From Symbiodinium natans (taxonomy: Eukaryota > Sar > Dinophyceae > Suessiales > Symbiodiniaceae), in contig CAJNDS010002344.1 in NCBI GenBank assembly GCA_905221605.1, forward strand, positions 127,501 to 182,500: DNA of 55,000 nucleotides. Reading direction: 5' to 3'. The notes under the pieces were generated by a model. It did not search any database. It was not told the DNA's origin and saw only the letters and a program-made list of their open reading frames with translations. This document shows positions 1 through 10,800 of this stretch, one piece after another; position 1 is the first letter of the stretch, and every line of letters begins with the position of its first letter. Position numbers and translations under genes: made by a program.

Positions 1-393
1 GCGATCCCTATATCTACAGTTTTCATGGTGAATCCTCCAAAAGTTCGGCTAATTAGTAGGAAAACAGAGATACCGGCAGAGTTTCGGGGATGGGATTTAG
101 GGTTTAACCCCTAAACACTAAACCGCCCTAAACCCTAAACCCTAAACCCTAAACCCTAAACCCTAAACCCAAACCCCAAACGCGCAACCCGTGGAGGAAT
201 GGAAAAGGGGAGGTGCTCTGACTCTCAAGGTGCCGGGGCTGCAACTAGTCCAGGGTTTAGGGTTTAGGGTTTAGGGTTTGGGTGCTCATATAGGCATCGC
301 ACTAGATTGATGTTACTTTTGTGGCTTCTATATGTTGCTTCTAGTATCTTGCAATTTTGCAAGTTTGCACGGAAAGTATATACTTGTTTGCAG
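1..393. repeat. Repeat-rich left edge with interstitial telomeric arrays
   Basis: Contains a C-strand heptamer array at about 118-178 and a short G-strand array at 251-279. The stretch 191-253 reads openly on the plus strand (begins VEEWKRGGAL) and could be an exon, but no AG acceptor lies directly before it. A TTTGCAG acceptor at 387-393 precedes the first exon that can be supported. Nothing else is recognisable. Confidence 0.6.
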
Positions 394-1402
394 TGGTCTG
401 CCAGCACGAAGCCGAGACTCCGGCGTCCAGATTCACCGCCAGCTCAAGGAGGCTTCCGCCCACACCCGTGCATGCCGCGCCGGCTCTCAAGGTGTCGACC
501 AAGCCTGCTGCGCCCACGCCAGCGCGGGGTGTCTTAGGGGCTGGGTGTAGTTGGCCTTTGTCACCTTTTTGGTTATATATAGTCCTAGTACAAGTTTAAA
601 GTTTAACCTTTCTGTGGTTATACAAAGTCCACTTGCAAACTTATAATAATTAAAAGGTTAAGTTTTTTTCGGGGCTAGGGCATTCAACCCCTAAGGTGTG
701 TTCTGGCCCTTGGAGACACCCCCGCTGCATGCCAAACGTGAACCTACTCCCACGGAACGTCTCCAACTCGCAGCGATGGACCAAGCGAACGGAATGGACG
801 CATTCTTTCTCCAGGCAAGTGAGAAGTCTTTCTTGGACGCGCTCAGCCGGGATGAGAAGCACAGGTTGTTCCTCCTTACGGCTGAGGAAAGGACCATTCT
901 TGAGGGAGCCGTGAAGGACCAGATGAACCCTAAAATTGGGGCCATATACCCTATACTACTACAATCCCTACTAAAGCATATGAAGCGTAAACCCTTAACC
1001 CTAAAATTGGGGGTCATATACCCTAGACTACTACAATCCCTACTAATCAGGGCCCATTTAGTCCTTAAGGTAGGTTAGCGGTGAAGGACCAAGTTGAAGA
1101 GGACATCGTTCCCCCAATCGTGCCATCCTTGTCGGCAGAAAAGCGACCGCGCCAGAGACCTAGATCTAACGCTGCTTAGTAGCTGAGTATACTTTTTTGC
1201 TTTTTTGGTGATATTACATTCCCCGTGTGAGCTGAAGTGTACACTTTTTTGGGGGCTGATGAAGTCAGCAACTAAGGCTGTGGTGCAACCCATGGACACA
1301 GCAGGAATCCTGCAGGACACCGTAATGCGATACTTCAGTCTTCCGTTGTCCTGTATGCATGCGGCAGCCACCGTGCTGCACAGTTCCGGAGCAGGGTCCT
1401 AG
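394..1402 (+). CDS. 3' part of an unrecognised spliced gene, four exons
   Basis: Not a family I recognise. Proposed exons are 394-528, 696-916, 1087-1173 and 1277-1402 (TAG stop 1400-1402). All junctions keep one frame. Exon 1 is Pro/Ala-rich (KPAAPTPARG). Exon 2 is charged and helical-looking (LQLAAMDQANG, SFLDALSRDEKHR, LTAEERTILEGA). Exon 3 reads VEEDIVPP then a basic RPRQRPRS. Exon 4 reads VVQPMDTAGILQDTVMRYF. Intron 1 (529-695, GT donor) and intron 3 (1174-1276, GC donor) are TIR elements with short direct repeats at the splice sites. Intron 2 (917-1086, GA donor) is bounded by a ~13-nt direct repeat, GTGAAGGACCA plus neighbours. The gene must begin outside or at the left edge of the window. 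Exon 4 may have been read into an intron, so the stop is less certain than the joins. Decayed copies of exon 2 occur at about 2.93, 4.51 and 5.96 kb. Confidence 0.55.
529..695 (+). mobile_element. TIR element acting as an intron (CTTAGGGG family)
   Basis: Ends are CTTAGGGGCTGGGT on the left and the inverted form ending CAACCCCTAAG on the right, flanked by GTGT on both sides. The boundaries coincide with a GT donor and AG acceptor that keep the reading frame of the flanking exons. A related element without an obvious exon context starts near 9005 (GGGCTGGGTAGTTAACC) and ends near 9105. Confidence 0.6.
917..1086 (+). mobile_element. TIR element acting as an intron (CCTTRAGGAC family)
   Basis: Left end AAGGACCAGATGAACCC and right end GGGCCCATTTAGTCCTTAAGG form an imperfect inverted repeat. 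The inside holds two tandem copies of a ~75-nt segment beginning CCCTAAAATTGGGG. The host sequence GTGAAGGACCA is present at both ends. Related ends are seen near 5991, 19984-20091, 39072-39262 and 39448-39588. Confidence 0.5.
1174..1276 (+). mobile_element. TIR element acting as an intron (CTTAGTAGCTGA family)
   Basis: Begins GCTTAGTAGCTGAGT and ends CAGCAACTAAG, an inverted repeat of roughly 14 nt, with GCTG duplicated on both sides. Removal as a GC-AG intron joins codons AAC GCT | GCT GTG in frame. The inner part has a second inverted pair (AGTACACTT-like / AAGTGTACAC). Five other copies lie in this window at 3025, 4598, 12192, 20739 and 23944. Confidence 0.6.
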
Positions 1403-2483
1403 ACAAAGGGCCGCCCTCGACCCTAAACCCGAAACCCTAAGCCCTAAACCCTAAACCCTAAAAAGTGGAGAATAAAGGCGCTATAAGCTATAGGTTCTAT
1501 AATTTTCTAAGGGGGCCCATCCGTGTATGACACCTGTGCAATTCAAGTCACTTGCCAGAACGCTTGCAAGTGCTTCTAGTTTGCTGTAGCAAGCCGGGGC
1601 AAAGAGGACAACACCACTCAGCCCACGAACCCTTCAGCATTACGGTTTAAGGCGTATGTAGGGATTTGGGCTTTCGGGGGCTTACGTGCTGTTTCACAAG
1701 CTCACTTCTCAAAAGTTGTGGTTTAGAGCTGTGGTTTAGCGCGCGGTGCCCTTTCTATTTTTCTGTCTTGGGGACCAATTAATTAAACCTAGGGTGTCAT
1801 ATTCAGGTAATTAGCATACCCTCAGGCACAAAATAGCCCAACACCCTTATACAAGAAGGCCCTTGGGCCCACAAACCCTTAAACAAGATTCCTTTGACCT
1901 TTGAACCTTAGGGATAGGGTCTACGTCCGAAAAGTTTTGGGGTTCTTGTGGTCCTCAGGGTACTGATCCATGTCGTAGCTTGGTGATATGTAAATGTGTA
2001 AGCAGTTGTGGGAGTGCGATGGGAGAAGGTCTGGCATGTGGAGTGCAGCGTTTTGCAACGTTTAGAGTTTAGCGCTTAGGGCCGCTGCAACTTTCATAAG
2101 ATGGTAGCCCTAAACCCTAAACCCCAAACCCTAAACCCTAAACCCTAAACCCCAAACCTTGAGATGTCTAAAGATGGTGAAGCTGAAAGTTTAGGCGTCG
2201 AGGCATGGTCCGAGTGCAGCAGACCTAGGGTAGTAATATTAGGGTTTAGGGATTAGGGTTTAGGGCTTAGTTTTGAATAGTTTTTTCCCACAGTGGGTTT
2301 AGGGTGTAGGGCTTAGGGATATCTTCGGATCATTTTTAGGAATGTGTTTCAGAGGTTTTGGAACCTCTTTCCTTTGAGTTCCGGTTTGTGGCTCCGTCGT
2401 ATCACATGGGCGCCTACTTGGGAAACCGGTCGAGCGTAAAGAAGAAGCATAAGTACAGTCGTCACTCACAATGTATCGTGGAG
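1403..2483. other. Intergenic or intronic repeat DNA, no gene seen
   Basis: Holds C-strand telomeric heptamers at 1421-1460 and 2107-2158, G-strand heptamers at 2240-2265 and 2297-2318, and a segment at 1828-1890 (AAAATAGCCCAA...AAGGCCCTTGGGCC) that recurs in diverged form near 17570, 18848, 46826 and 54850. No coding island is convincing. Confidence 0.5.
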
Positions 2484-2933
2484 ATGAGATGAGCTGGACG
2501 ATGCCTTGATGCAAGATCATTGCCATTGGTGGCACCCTTCTTCTCTTTTGAAAACCGGCTGAGGTTCCCTTGTCAACCCCATTCAAGAAATTGATCTCCC
2601 TGCTTTGGCTAGGTTATCCGAGGAACCCAGAGAATGAAAGCATATGGATCTGCAGCAGCAATCCTAGGCAGGACAGGGGGGCCCTTAAAGGGCAACCCTT
2701 CTGAACCCTCTTCTGGCTCTCTCAAGCAGGGACCTTATTCACAGCGTCTATATCCCCAAACCCCTCATCCTATCCCCTAAGCAAGAAACATTGACCTGAG
2801 GTTTTTGTAGACTTCAACATCTTGCATCGAAGGCCTCTTCTGACCTGCTTCCGCCAGCTCATAGCGCTCCAAAACAGCGCTCGAGACAGCGTGGCATCCC
2901 ATTGTCAAAGGCAAGCTGCAGGGGCACTTCGCG

Positions 2934-3235
2934 CGGAGCGTCTTCGAGTCGCAGTGACGGACCAAGCGAATAGAATGTCTTCATCATCTTATCGCAAGGC
3001 AACAGAAGACACGTCTTTCTTGTACTTAGTAGCTGAGTAGGCAACCTTTAACCTTTTAGGGTTTCGGGTTTAGGGTTTAGGGTTCAGGGTTCAGGGTTCA
3101 GGGTATATTTATGTGTATATATATATATATATATTTTTTTTCTTCTTTATTTATCATCCTACCGTAGTTGAAAAATTGACCTTTTTTGGCCCTCAGCAAC
3201 TAGGTGGGCGTGATCAGCCTGGATGAAAGCTCGTG
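2934..3235 (+). pseudogene. Decayed duplicate of exon 2 of the 394-1402 gene, copy 1
   Basis: The stretch 2934-3024 (GAGCGTCTTCGAGTCGCAGTG...) matches 750-848 of the first gene: ERLRVAVTDQANRM against ERLQLAAMDQANGM, then TSFL against KSFL. It is interrupted at 3025-3203 by a CTTAGTAGCTGA-type TIR element. Similarity resumes at 3204 (ATCAGCCTGGATGAA against CTCAGCCGGGATGAG). Joining across the element gives a stop in the expected frame, so this copy looks non-functional. A second copy lies at 4507-4780 and a truncated one at about 5965-5985. Confidence 0.55.
3025..3203 (+). mobile_element. TIR element, CTTAGTAGCTGA family, with telomeric heptamers inside
   Basis: Starts CTTAGTAGCTGAGT and ends TCAGCAACTAG. 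The middle carries G-strand heptamers (3058-3102) and a TA-rich tract (3115-3137). It lies in a decayed exon and could have been spliced as GTACTTAG...ACTAG. A duplicate is at 4598-4747. Confidence 0.5.
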
Positions 3236-3238
3236 GTT

Positions 3239-3412
3239 TCCCCTACTACCCCCCCCCCCCCCTCTATACAGGGTTTGGGGTTTAGGGTTTGGGGCTAACC
3301 AAGCCTAATTAAGGTTAAGGGGGAACCTGGGGGGGGGGGGGGGGGGGTAGCCCTAAACCCCAAACCCTAACCGAGTATAGAGGGGGGGTAGTAAGGAAAC
3401 CCATGATTGGCC
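3239..3412. repeat. Poly-C / poly-G paired inverted element
   Basis: GGTTTCCCCTACTACCCCCC followed by CTCTATAC on the left pairs with GTATAGAGGGGGGGTAGTAAGGAAACC on the right. Telomeric heptamers and long homopolymers lie between. It is duplicated at about 4780-5010. Shorter relatives with the same ends are at 34602-34662 and about 45444-45472. Confidence 0.5.
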
Positions 3413-4506
3413 TGATTCCTGAGCCACTCGACAGTCAACTCGCAGTTTAGGGCTTAGGGCTTAGGGTTTAGGGTTTACGGTTTAGGGTTTAGGGTTTAGG
3501 GTTTAGGGTGCTTCTAGTGCACAGGGCAGATTGCGAGTGCACCAAACACCCGTCCTTTGCGTTCGAGTTGGCGACTCCCGCATATCACCCGAAAGCCTGC
3601 TGCGATCACCGAGAGCGCAAAGCAGAAACACAAGTAGGCTCGTGGGTTTAGGGTTTAGGGTTTAGGGTTTAGGTTTTAGGGTTTAGGGTTTAGGGTCTCT
3701 CGCAATTTTGCAGGCGGTGTTCGACAAGCTTTTTGAAAGATCCATTTCAAGAAAGATATTCTGCTCCACGAAGTTGCCTTCCCTTCATGGAAGGCCTTGT
3801 CCTTGCGAGACGGGAGCTCTGTCGCCCTCTCTCACTTCAAGAGGGTTTAGGGTTTTGGGTTTAGGGTTTAGGGTTTAGGGATCTAGCGTGCTCGTGTATG
3901 CTCGGATTCGTTCTGATTCTTGCTGCGCCGCTGCGCAAGGACCTTCACACATCTGCACGATTGGGTTCCTGCAATCGTGTCTAATGACGTGCATGCGATC
4001 TTCGTCTGTGCCGGGACATTGTTTGTCTTCGTCCACGCTGGTTGTTGTAGGATTAGATGAGATGAGCTGGACGATGCCTTGATGCAAGATCATTGCCATT
4101 GGTGGCACCCTTCTTCTCTTTTGAAAACCGGCTGAGGTTCCCTTGTCAACCCCATTCAAGAAATTGATCTCCCTTCTTTGGCTAGGTTATCCGAGGAACC
4201 CAGAGAATGAAAGCATATGGATCTGCAGCAGCAATCCTAGGCAGGACAGGGGGGCCCTTAAAGGGCAACCCTTCTGAACCCTCTTCTGGCTCTCTCTAGC
4301 AGGGACCTTATTCACAGCGTCTATATCCCCAAACCCCTCATCCTATCCCCTAAGCAAGAAACATTGACCTGAGGTTTTTGTAGACTTCAACATCTTGCAT
4401 CGAAGGCCTCTTCTGACCTGCTTCCGCCAGCTCATAGCGCTCCAAAACAGCGCTCGAGACCGCGTGGCATCCCATTGTCAAAGGCAAGCTGCAGGGGCAC
4501 TTCGCG

Positions 4507-4780
4507 CGGAGCGTCTTCGAGTCGCAGTGACGGACCAAGCGAATAGAATGTCTTCATCATCTTATCGCAAGGCAACAGAAGACACGTCTTTCTTGTACTT
4601 AGTAGCTGAGTAGGCAACCTTTAACCGTTTAGGGTTCAGGGTATATTTATGTGTGTATATATATATATATATTTTTTGTTTCTTTGTTTATCATCCTACC
4701 GTAGTTGAAATATTAACCTTTTTTGGCCCGGAAGACTCAGCAACTAGGTGGGCGTGACCAGCCTGGATGAAAGCTCGTGG
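4507..4780 (+). pseudogene. Decayed duplicate of exon 2, copy 2
   Basis: Near-identical to the 2934-3235 copy, with the same TIR element at 4598-4747 and the same downstream stop. It was carried along by the 1.57-kb duplication. Confidence 0.5.
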
Positions 4781-5985
4781 TTTCCCCTACTACCCCCCCC
4801 CCCCCCCTCTATACAGGGTTTGGGGTTTAGGGTTTGGGGCTAACCCCCCCTTGGAAACCCCCCCCCCCCCACCCATAATTGAGGCATATTGAGCTATTTA
4901 GGGAGAGGCAAGCCTAATTAAGTTTTAAGGGGGAAACCTGGGGGGGGGGGGGGGTAGCCCTAAACCCCAAACCTAACCGAGTAGAGAGGGGGGGTAGTAA
5001 GGAAACCCATGATTGGCATGATTCCTGAGCCACTCGACAGTCAACTCGCAGTTTAGGGCTTAGGGCCTTAGGGGCTTAGGGCTTAGGGCTTAGGGGTTTA
5101 TGGTTAGGGGGTTTAGCTTCAGTGCACAGGGCAGATTGCGAGTGCACCAAACACCCCGTCCTTTGCGTTCGAGTTGGCGACTCCCGCATATCACCCGAAA
5201 GCCTGCTGCGATCACCGAGAGCGCAAAGCAGAACACAAGTAGGATCGTGGGTTTTAGGGTTTAGGTAGGTTTTAGGTGTTTGGTTTAGGGTCTCTCGCAA
5301 TTTTGCAGGACGGTGTTCGACAAGCTTTTTGGAAAGATATTCGGCTCCACGAAGTTGCCTTCCCTTCATGGAAGGCCTTGTCCTTGCGAGACGGGAGCTC
5401 TGTCGCCCTCTCTCACTTCAAGAGGGTTTAGGGTTTTGGGTTAGGGTTTTAGGGTTTTAGGGATCTAGCGTGCTCGTGTATTGCTCGGATTCGTTCTGAT
5501 TCTTGCTGCGCCGCTGCGCAAGGACCTTCACACATCTGCACGATTGGGTTCCTGCAATCGTGTCTAATGACGTGCATGCGATCTTCGTCTGTGCCGGGAC
5601 ATTGTTTGTCTTCGTCCACGCTGGTGTTGTAAGGATTAGATGAGATGAGCTGGACGATGCCTTGATGCAAGATCATTGCCATGGTGGCACCCTTCTTCTC
5701 TTTGAAAAACCGGCGGCTGAGGTTCCCTGGTCAACCCATTCAAGAAAATTGATCTCCCTGCTTGGCTAGGTTATCTGAGGAACCCAGGAGAATGAAAGTC
5801 CCCCTAATCCTCTCCCCTAAGCAAGAAACATTGACCTGAGGTTTTTGTAGACTTCAACATCTTGCATCGAAGGCCTCTCTGATCTGCATCCGCCAGCTCA
5901 TAGCGCTCCAAAACAGCGCTCGAGACAGCGTAGCATCCCATTGTCAAAGGCAAGCTGCAGGGGCACTTCGCGCGCGGAGTGTCTT

Positions 5986-7652
5986 CTCCTTGGGGACTAA
6001 ATGAACCCTAAAAGGGCTTATTGTTCATATACCTTAATACAGGAATTTAGTAGTATAGGGTATATGACCTTAATTTTCACTCAGGGAACTCTCATGACTT
6101 ACCTGCAGCTTCCCTCGTGCGGGGAACTGCCTCTTGACTCAGCGCAGAACCAACCCCCAAAGGCCCCTTATATGGATGTGACACACCACGAGACGCTAAT
6201 ACCTTTTACCCGGATGTTTCCTTATGTCGTAATCTTCCTTCATTAAGTATACCTGAAACGACCGGCTTGCAGACGACGAAAACGCAGAGTGCGGTGGCGC
6301 TTTCGGGTTTTGGCGCATTGACTGGGCCATTCGGGGCGAGGAGCTAAGGGAGGCCGTTCATATGCTAGGTAGGATAAGGGGGACCCGTAAAAGGGAACCC
6401 TTCTTGACCTTCTTCTGGCTCTCTTAAACAGGCACCTTATTCAGAGGGTCTATATCCCCCCCCCCCCCCCAATCCTAAAGGGCTTGGGAGGTTTTGGTTT
6501 GGAAGGTTCTCGTGGCATAAAGGCCTCCCCCTTCTTGTAGTTTGTGGGGCCGGGTCCTGTGAGCTTAATACACGCGCCCTAAACAGTTCCACCGCTATTC
6601 CCTCGAATATCTTACCCAAAAAGCCATTCCGTTTCAACAGCCACCACGTTACGGCATTTGTGGTTTCAGGGTCCGGGTTCGGAGTTCTAAAACAGGGCCT
6701 ATAAACCCAGAGGGACATTGTGTGTGTTGGTTTTCCCTAAACCCTAAACACTAAACCCTAAACCCTAAACCCTAAACCCTGGTGTTGTAGGGTTTGTGTA
6801 GAGCACACTGTGGTGCAGAGCACTGGTGCACGTGCCGCCACAGGTGTTCTGGATGGCTCCAGCGAAAGCGGCAGCGCTTTTGCTGAGGCGGGCCTACTTC
6901 GCGAGGTTTAGGGTTTAGGGCTTAGGGTTTAGGGTTTAGGGTTTAGGGTAACCTCTGAAAAGTCCTTAGCCACTCCCTAAACCCCAAACCCCGAACCCAG
7001 AGCTGCAGAAAGAACCCCAGGCCGTCCCTGGTGAGAACCCTAGTCCCTAAACCCTAAACCCTAAACCCTAAACCCTAAACCCTAAACCCTAACCCCTAAA
7101 CCCTAGTAGTCCTCTAGCATAGTTGTTCCTGTTAAGAACTCTACATGTGAGGGCTCCGTGTTTTTGTTTCGGAACCCCACCCAGAAACAACAACCAGCGT
7201 CCAGAGAATCCCTCAATTATAGGGTGTATAGGGATTGTTTAGGGTTTATGGGGGTTATAGGGTTTCAATAGGGTGTATTGGGGTTGTAGGGTTTATAGGG
7301 TTTCCAGGCTTTACAGGGCTTACATGGTTTATAGGGTTTTTTATGGTTTGTAGGGGTTGCAGGGTTTGTGGGGTTTAGGGGGTTTGTAAGGTTTTATAGG
7401 GTCTATACGGGTTGCAGGGTTTTCTAGGGTTTATGCGGGCTATAGGGTGTATGGGGTTTGTAGGGTTTCGGTGTTTATAGGGTTTACAGGGTTTTATAGG
7501 GTTTGCAGGGTTTGTGGGGTTCCAGGGTTTGTAGGGTTTGTGGGGCTTCTTGGGTTTATCGGATTTATGGGGTTTAGGTTTTTCCGCGGAGCCATTTGCA
7601 GCCAAGCCGTCGCCCAAGCTCGTGATTTGCGCTCCCGCTCGCTGTATCCGCC
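5986..7652. other. Repeat-rich intergenic DNA upstream of quinone reductase copy A
   Basis: Begins with a CCTTGGGGACTAAATGAACCC-type element at 5991. Telomeric arrays occur at 6733-6780 (C-strand), 6903-6950 (G-strand) and 7049-7105 (C-strand). 7230-7575 is a degenerate TAGGGTTTATAGGG-like array whose open frames are artefacts. The last ~75 nt before 7653 are GC-rich unique sequence and may be the 5' leader of the next gene. Confidence 0.5.
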
Positions 7653-7842
7653 ATGGGCAACAACATGTGCATGCAGGCCGACAGACCCTAAACCCCTAAA
7701 CACTAAGCCGTAAACCCTAGCCCTAAACCCGAAACCCACACCCCCATACCCTTTAACCCGAAGCCTGAGCTCTAAAGTCTGAAAACCAAGCCCCAAGCCC
7801 TGCCGTCAACCACACACACACACACACATAAACACACTCATA

Positions 7843-7874
<32 letters not shown>

Positions 7875-10800
7875 TAAACACACACACACACACATAAACA
7901 CACACATAAACACACACACACACACATAAACACACACATAAACACACACACACACACGCACACACACAAACACATAAACACATAAACACATAAACACATA
8001 AACACATAAACACATAAACACATAAACACATAAACACATAAACACATAAACACATAAACACATAAACACATAAACACATAAACACATAAACACATAAACA
8101 CATAAACACATAAACACACACACACACAGACTCCTAGGTTTCTGCCGGGACATGTGTGTTGACGTTGTGAAGCAAAAGGCGCTACCCTAGAAAATGGGTA
8201 CTGGGACTCATCACGGTAGGTATGGGTTCGTCGAGGGTCAAAGCATTCCCTGACGGCCTTGATTCGTGTAGCGGAACTTCGGTTTTAGGGCTTATGCGAG
8301 ACTCCGAATTGAACAATCCCGAAGCGCACGACTAAGGGAAAGACCACATTGCAAGTTGAGAGACTACCGCCACCGATCCTTCCGAACGAGTTTAGGGTTT
8401 AACTAGGGTCCAGTCTTGCGACATGTTGCCGTGAGAGTTTTGTTCCAGCAGACTCCTCACTGGCCCTTGTACTACCTTACTAGGTTGGCTTTTGGGACCT
8501 TTCATATTTCCTTATTTTGGGTTTGAAGGGATATATATATATATATACATATATAATCATGTTTCAAAGGGCGTAAAGGCCAACCCAGCTTAAGGATCTG
8601 TAGAAAAGGGTCCCCGGAAGGGCAAGGGCCCCCCCAAGAGTTCAAAAAACTCGAGGTGTGATCTGGTCCTCGAGCCCTTGCTTGTAAGTTTGGGTTTAAG
8701 GGTTTAGAGTTTAGGGTTTAGGGCCCTATAAACCCTCAACAAGCCTCAATCCTAAACCCTAAACCCCATAAAAACCAAAAAAAAAAAAAAAACCTTCAAC
8801 TGCTTCCGCGCAGGGTCCCCTTGGAGGCGAGATCTCCTTACAGAAGGGGCTGCCTGCACAGAAGAAGGCAGCAAACTAGGGTTTTAGGGTGTAGGGCTTA
8901 GGGTTTAGGGTTTAGGGTTTAGGGTTTAGGGTTTAGGGTTTAGGAGCGTGGACGGTAGCCATGGTAACTGAGGATTGGGGTTTAGGTTTTAGGTTTCTGC
9001 CACGGGCTGGGTAGTTAACCTTTAACCTTGTCGGTTACATATAGTCCTATTACAAATACAAGGTTGACCTGAATCCCTTTATGCTGGGTATTCAGCCCCT
9101 CAGTTAACTTTGTGGTACTTTACTGTATATAACTTTAGATCCTTACCCTTTTTGGGTTTATTGGGTTTCTTAATACCCTCCTGAGTGCAGCCAAGTTAAG
9201 GTCCCTAAACCTGAATCCCTTTACCCTATACCTATGGGGTCTATAATGTGCTCAGTAGTACGCCAATTCCCTCTTATCAGTGGGTTAGAACTGCTTGGGA
9301 TGTTCCCCCTTATCCTAGCAGTCCGTTATAGGGAGTTTAGTACCCCCCCCCCCCCTATTATAATCCCTATGAATACTGTTACTACAAGGGGGAACATTTC
9401 AAAGAACTAGACTTATAACCCTAACCCATAAGAACCCCAAAAACGTGCCCTATACCACTATTGGGCCATTCCTAGGAACGTTAAGGGGATCTACTTTTTG
9501 GATCCTCCCAACCCTGAAACCTAAACCCTCAAGCCCCCTGTAACTTGAACTTATTAAAACAGAAACTCCTCGAAACTCCCCGAAACTCCTCGAAACTTTC
9601 CCCGGACCTGAACCCTTAATAATTTCAATAAACCTTGAACCCTAAACCCTAAACCTTAAACCCTAACCCTAAAGCCCTAAGCACTAAACCCCTTGGGGCT
9701 TCGGGTCTCAAATCTGGGATCTCTTGGGCCCCACATCCTATTCAGGCGGCAAGCCCGTCTGTGGCCATCGTCTACTACTCCACCTACGGCCACTTGGTCG
9801 CCGCGGTTCATGGAATAGCCGAACCCCCAAACCCTGAACCCTAAACCCTAAACCCTAAACCCTAAACCCTAAACCCTAAACCCTAAACCCTAAACCCTAT
9901 CCTGTTTAAAAATCTACCCAGGCCACGTCAAGACTCTGGCGGATGAGATCAAGAGGGGCGCTGAAGCTGCTGGCGCCAGCGTCGACCTGCTCCTCGCCTC
10001 TTTTCAGCCGAGGGCTTCATAGGGTTTAGGGTTTAGGGTTTAGGGTTTAGGGTTTAGGGTTTAGGGTTTAGGGTTTAGGGTTTAGGGTTGAGGGTCCTGT
10101 GATCCCTTGCAATCCCTAAAAAAACGCTCTCAACCACAGTTTTTTTGAGCTCTCAACCCTAACCCCGAAACTTTTGAGCTCTAAACCCTAAACCCTACAA
10201 TCCGAAAAAGACTTAAAACTCACCTTGTACAGGGGGCCATATCGGCTTCAAGGGGTTAAAGGTCTAAGGACCCCAGACATCACCAACCCGAAGTCCTACA
10301 GGCCCTCAATGGTTTAGGGTTTGGGGTTCATATAAGGGTTGGGGTGCCAAGATTTCTTAAGGCCCTGAACCCCGAACCCAAAACCCTGAACCCCAGAAAG
10401 TCCTAGCAGCCCTCGAAGCCAAAGAAGCCCAATCCCTCAACCCTAAAAACCTGAAAACCCTTGACCCAAAAACAAACAAGCAGAACCCCTCAACAGCCCC
10501 CTCAGACCCCCTCACAACCCTAAACCCTAAACTCTACAACTCCCCGAAGCCCCAAGGCCTCCACATCCCAAACGAAGCCGTATATAGAAACACCTATAGA
10601 AGAAACAGAAGCCCGCAGCCCTAAATCTCAAAGGCCATACACAAATCAGAATCCCCCCCCCCCCCCCTCCCCAAAAAAACAAAAAAGCCAAGAATTCCCC
10701 AAGAGCCCTCTAAATCCTCAGACCCTGAGGCCCTTTATGTTATTCCAAAGAGCCCTAAGCTCATACATACAAATGTGTATATATATATACATATGCATAT

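Larger units (their letters stand above)
2484..5985. repeat. Large tandem duplication, ~1.57-kb unit, about 2.2 copies
   Basis: A unit starting at AGATGAGATGAGCTGGACG begins at about 2482, 4055 and 5638. Copies 1 and 2 are nearly identical for more than 1 kb and share the block with GAACCCAGAGAATG, the decayed exon, the TIR element, a poly-C/poly-G pair and the block ending near 3880/5460. Copy 3 is cut short near 5985. The copies differ by single-base indels in homopolymers and in heptamer number, so the duplication is recent. The open frames in it (for example 2822-3040 and 4395-4613) are fragments, not complete genes. Confidence 0.85.

Noticed and set aside
7375-7713. Frames rich in Asn/Pro/Lys (minus) or Gly/Phe/Val (plus)
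   Set aside because: Degenerate TAGGGTTTATAGGG array; only the last ~75 nt before 7653 look like unique leader sequence.
7753-8153. Minus-strand frames of 95-124 codons
   Set aside because: They translate the CA/AAACACAT microsatellite into Cys-Val-Phe-Met repeats; all frames are open because the unit lacks stops.
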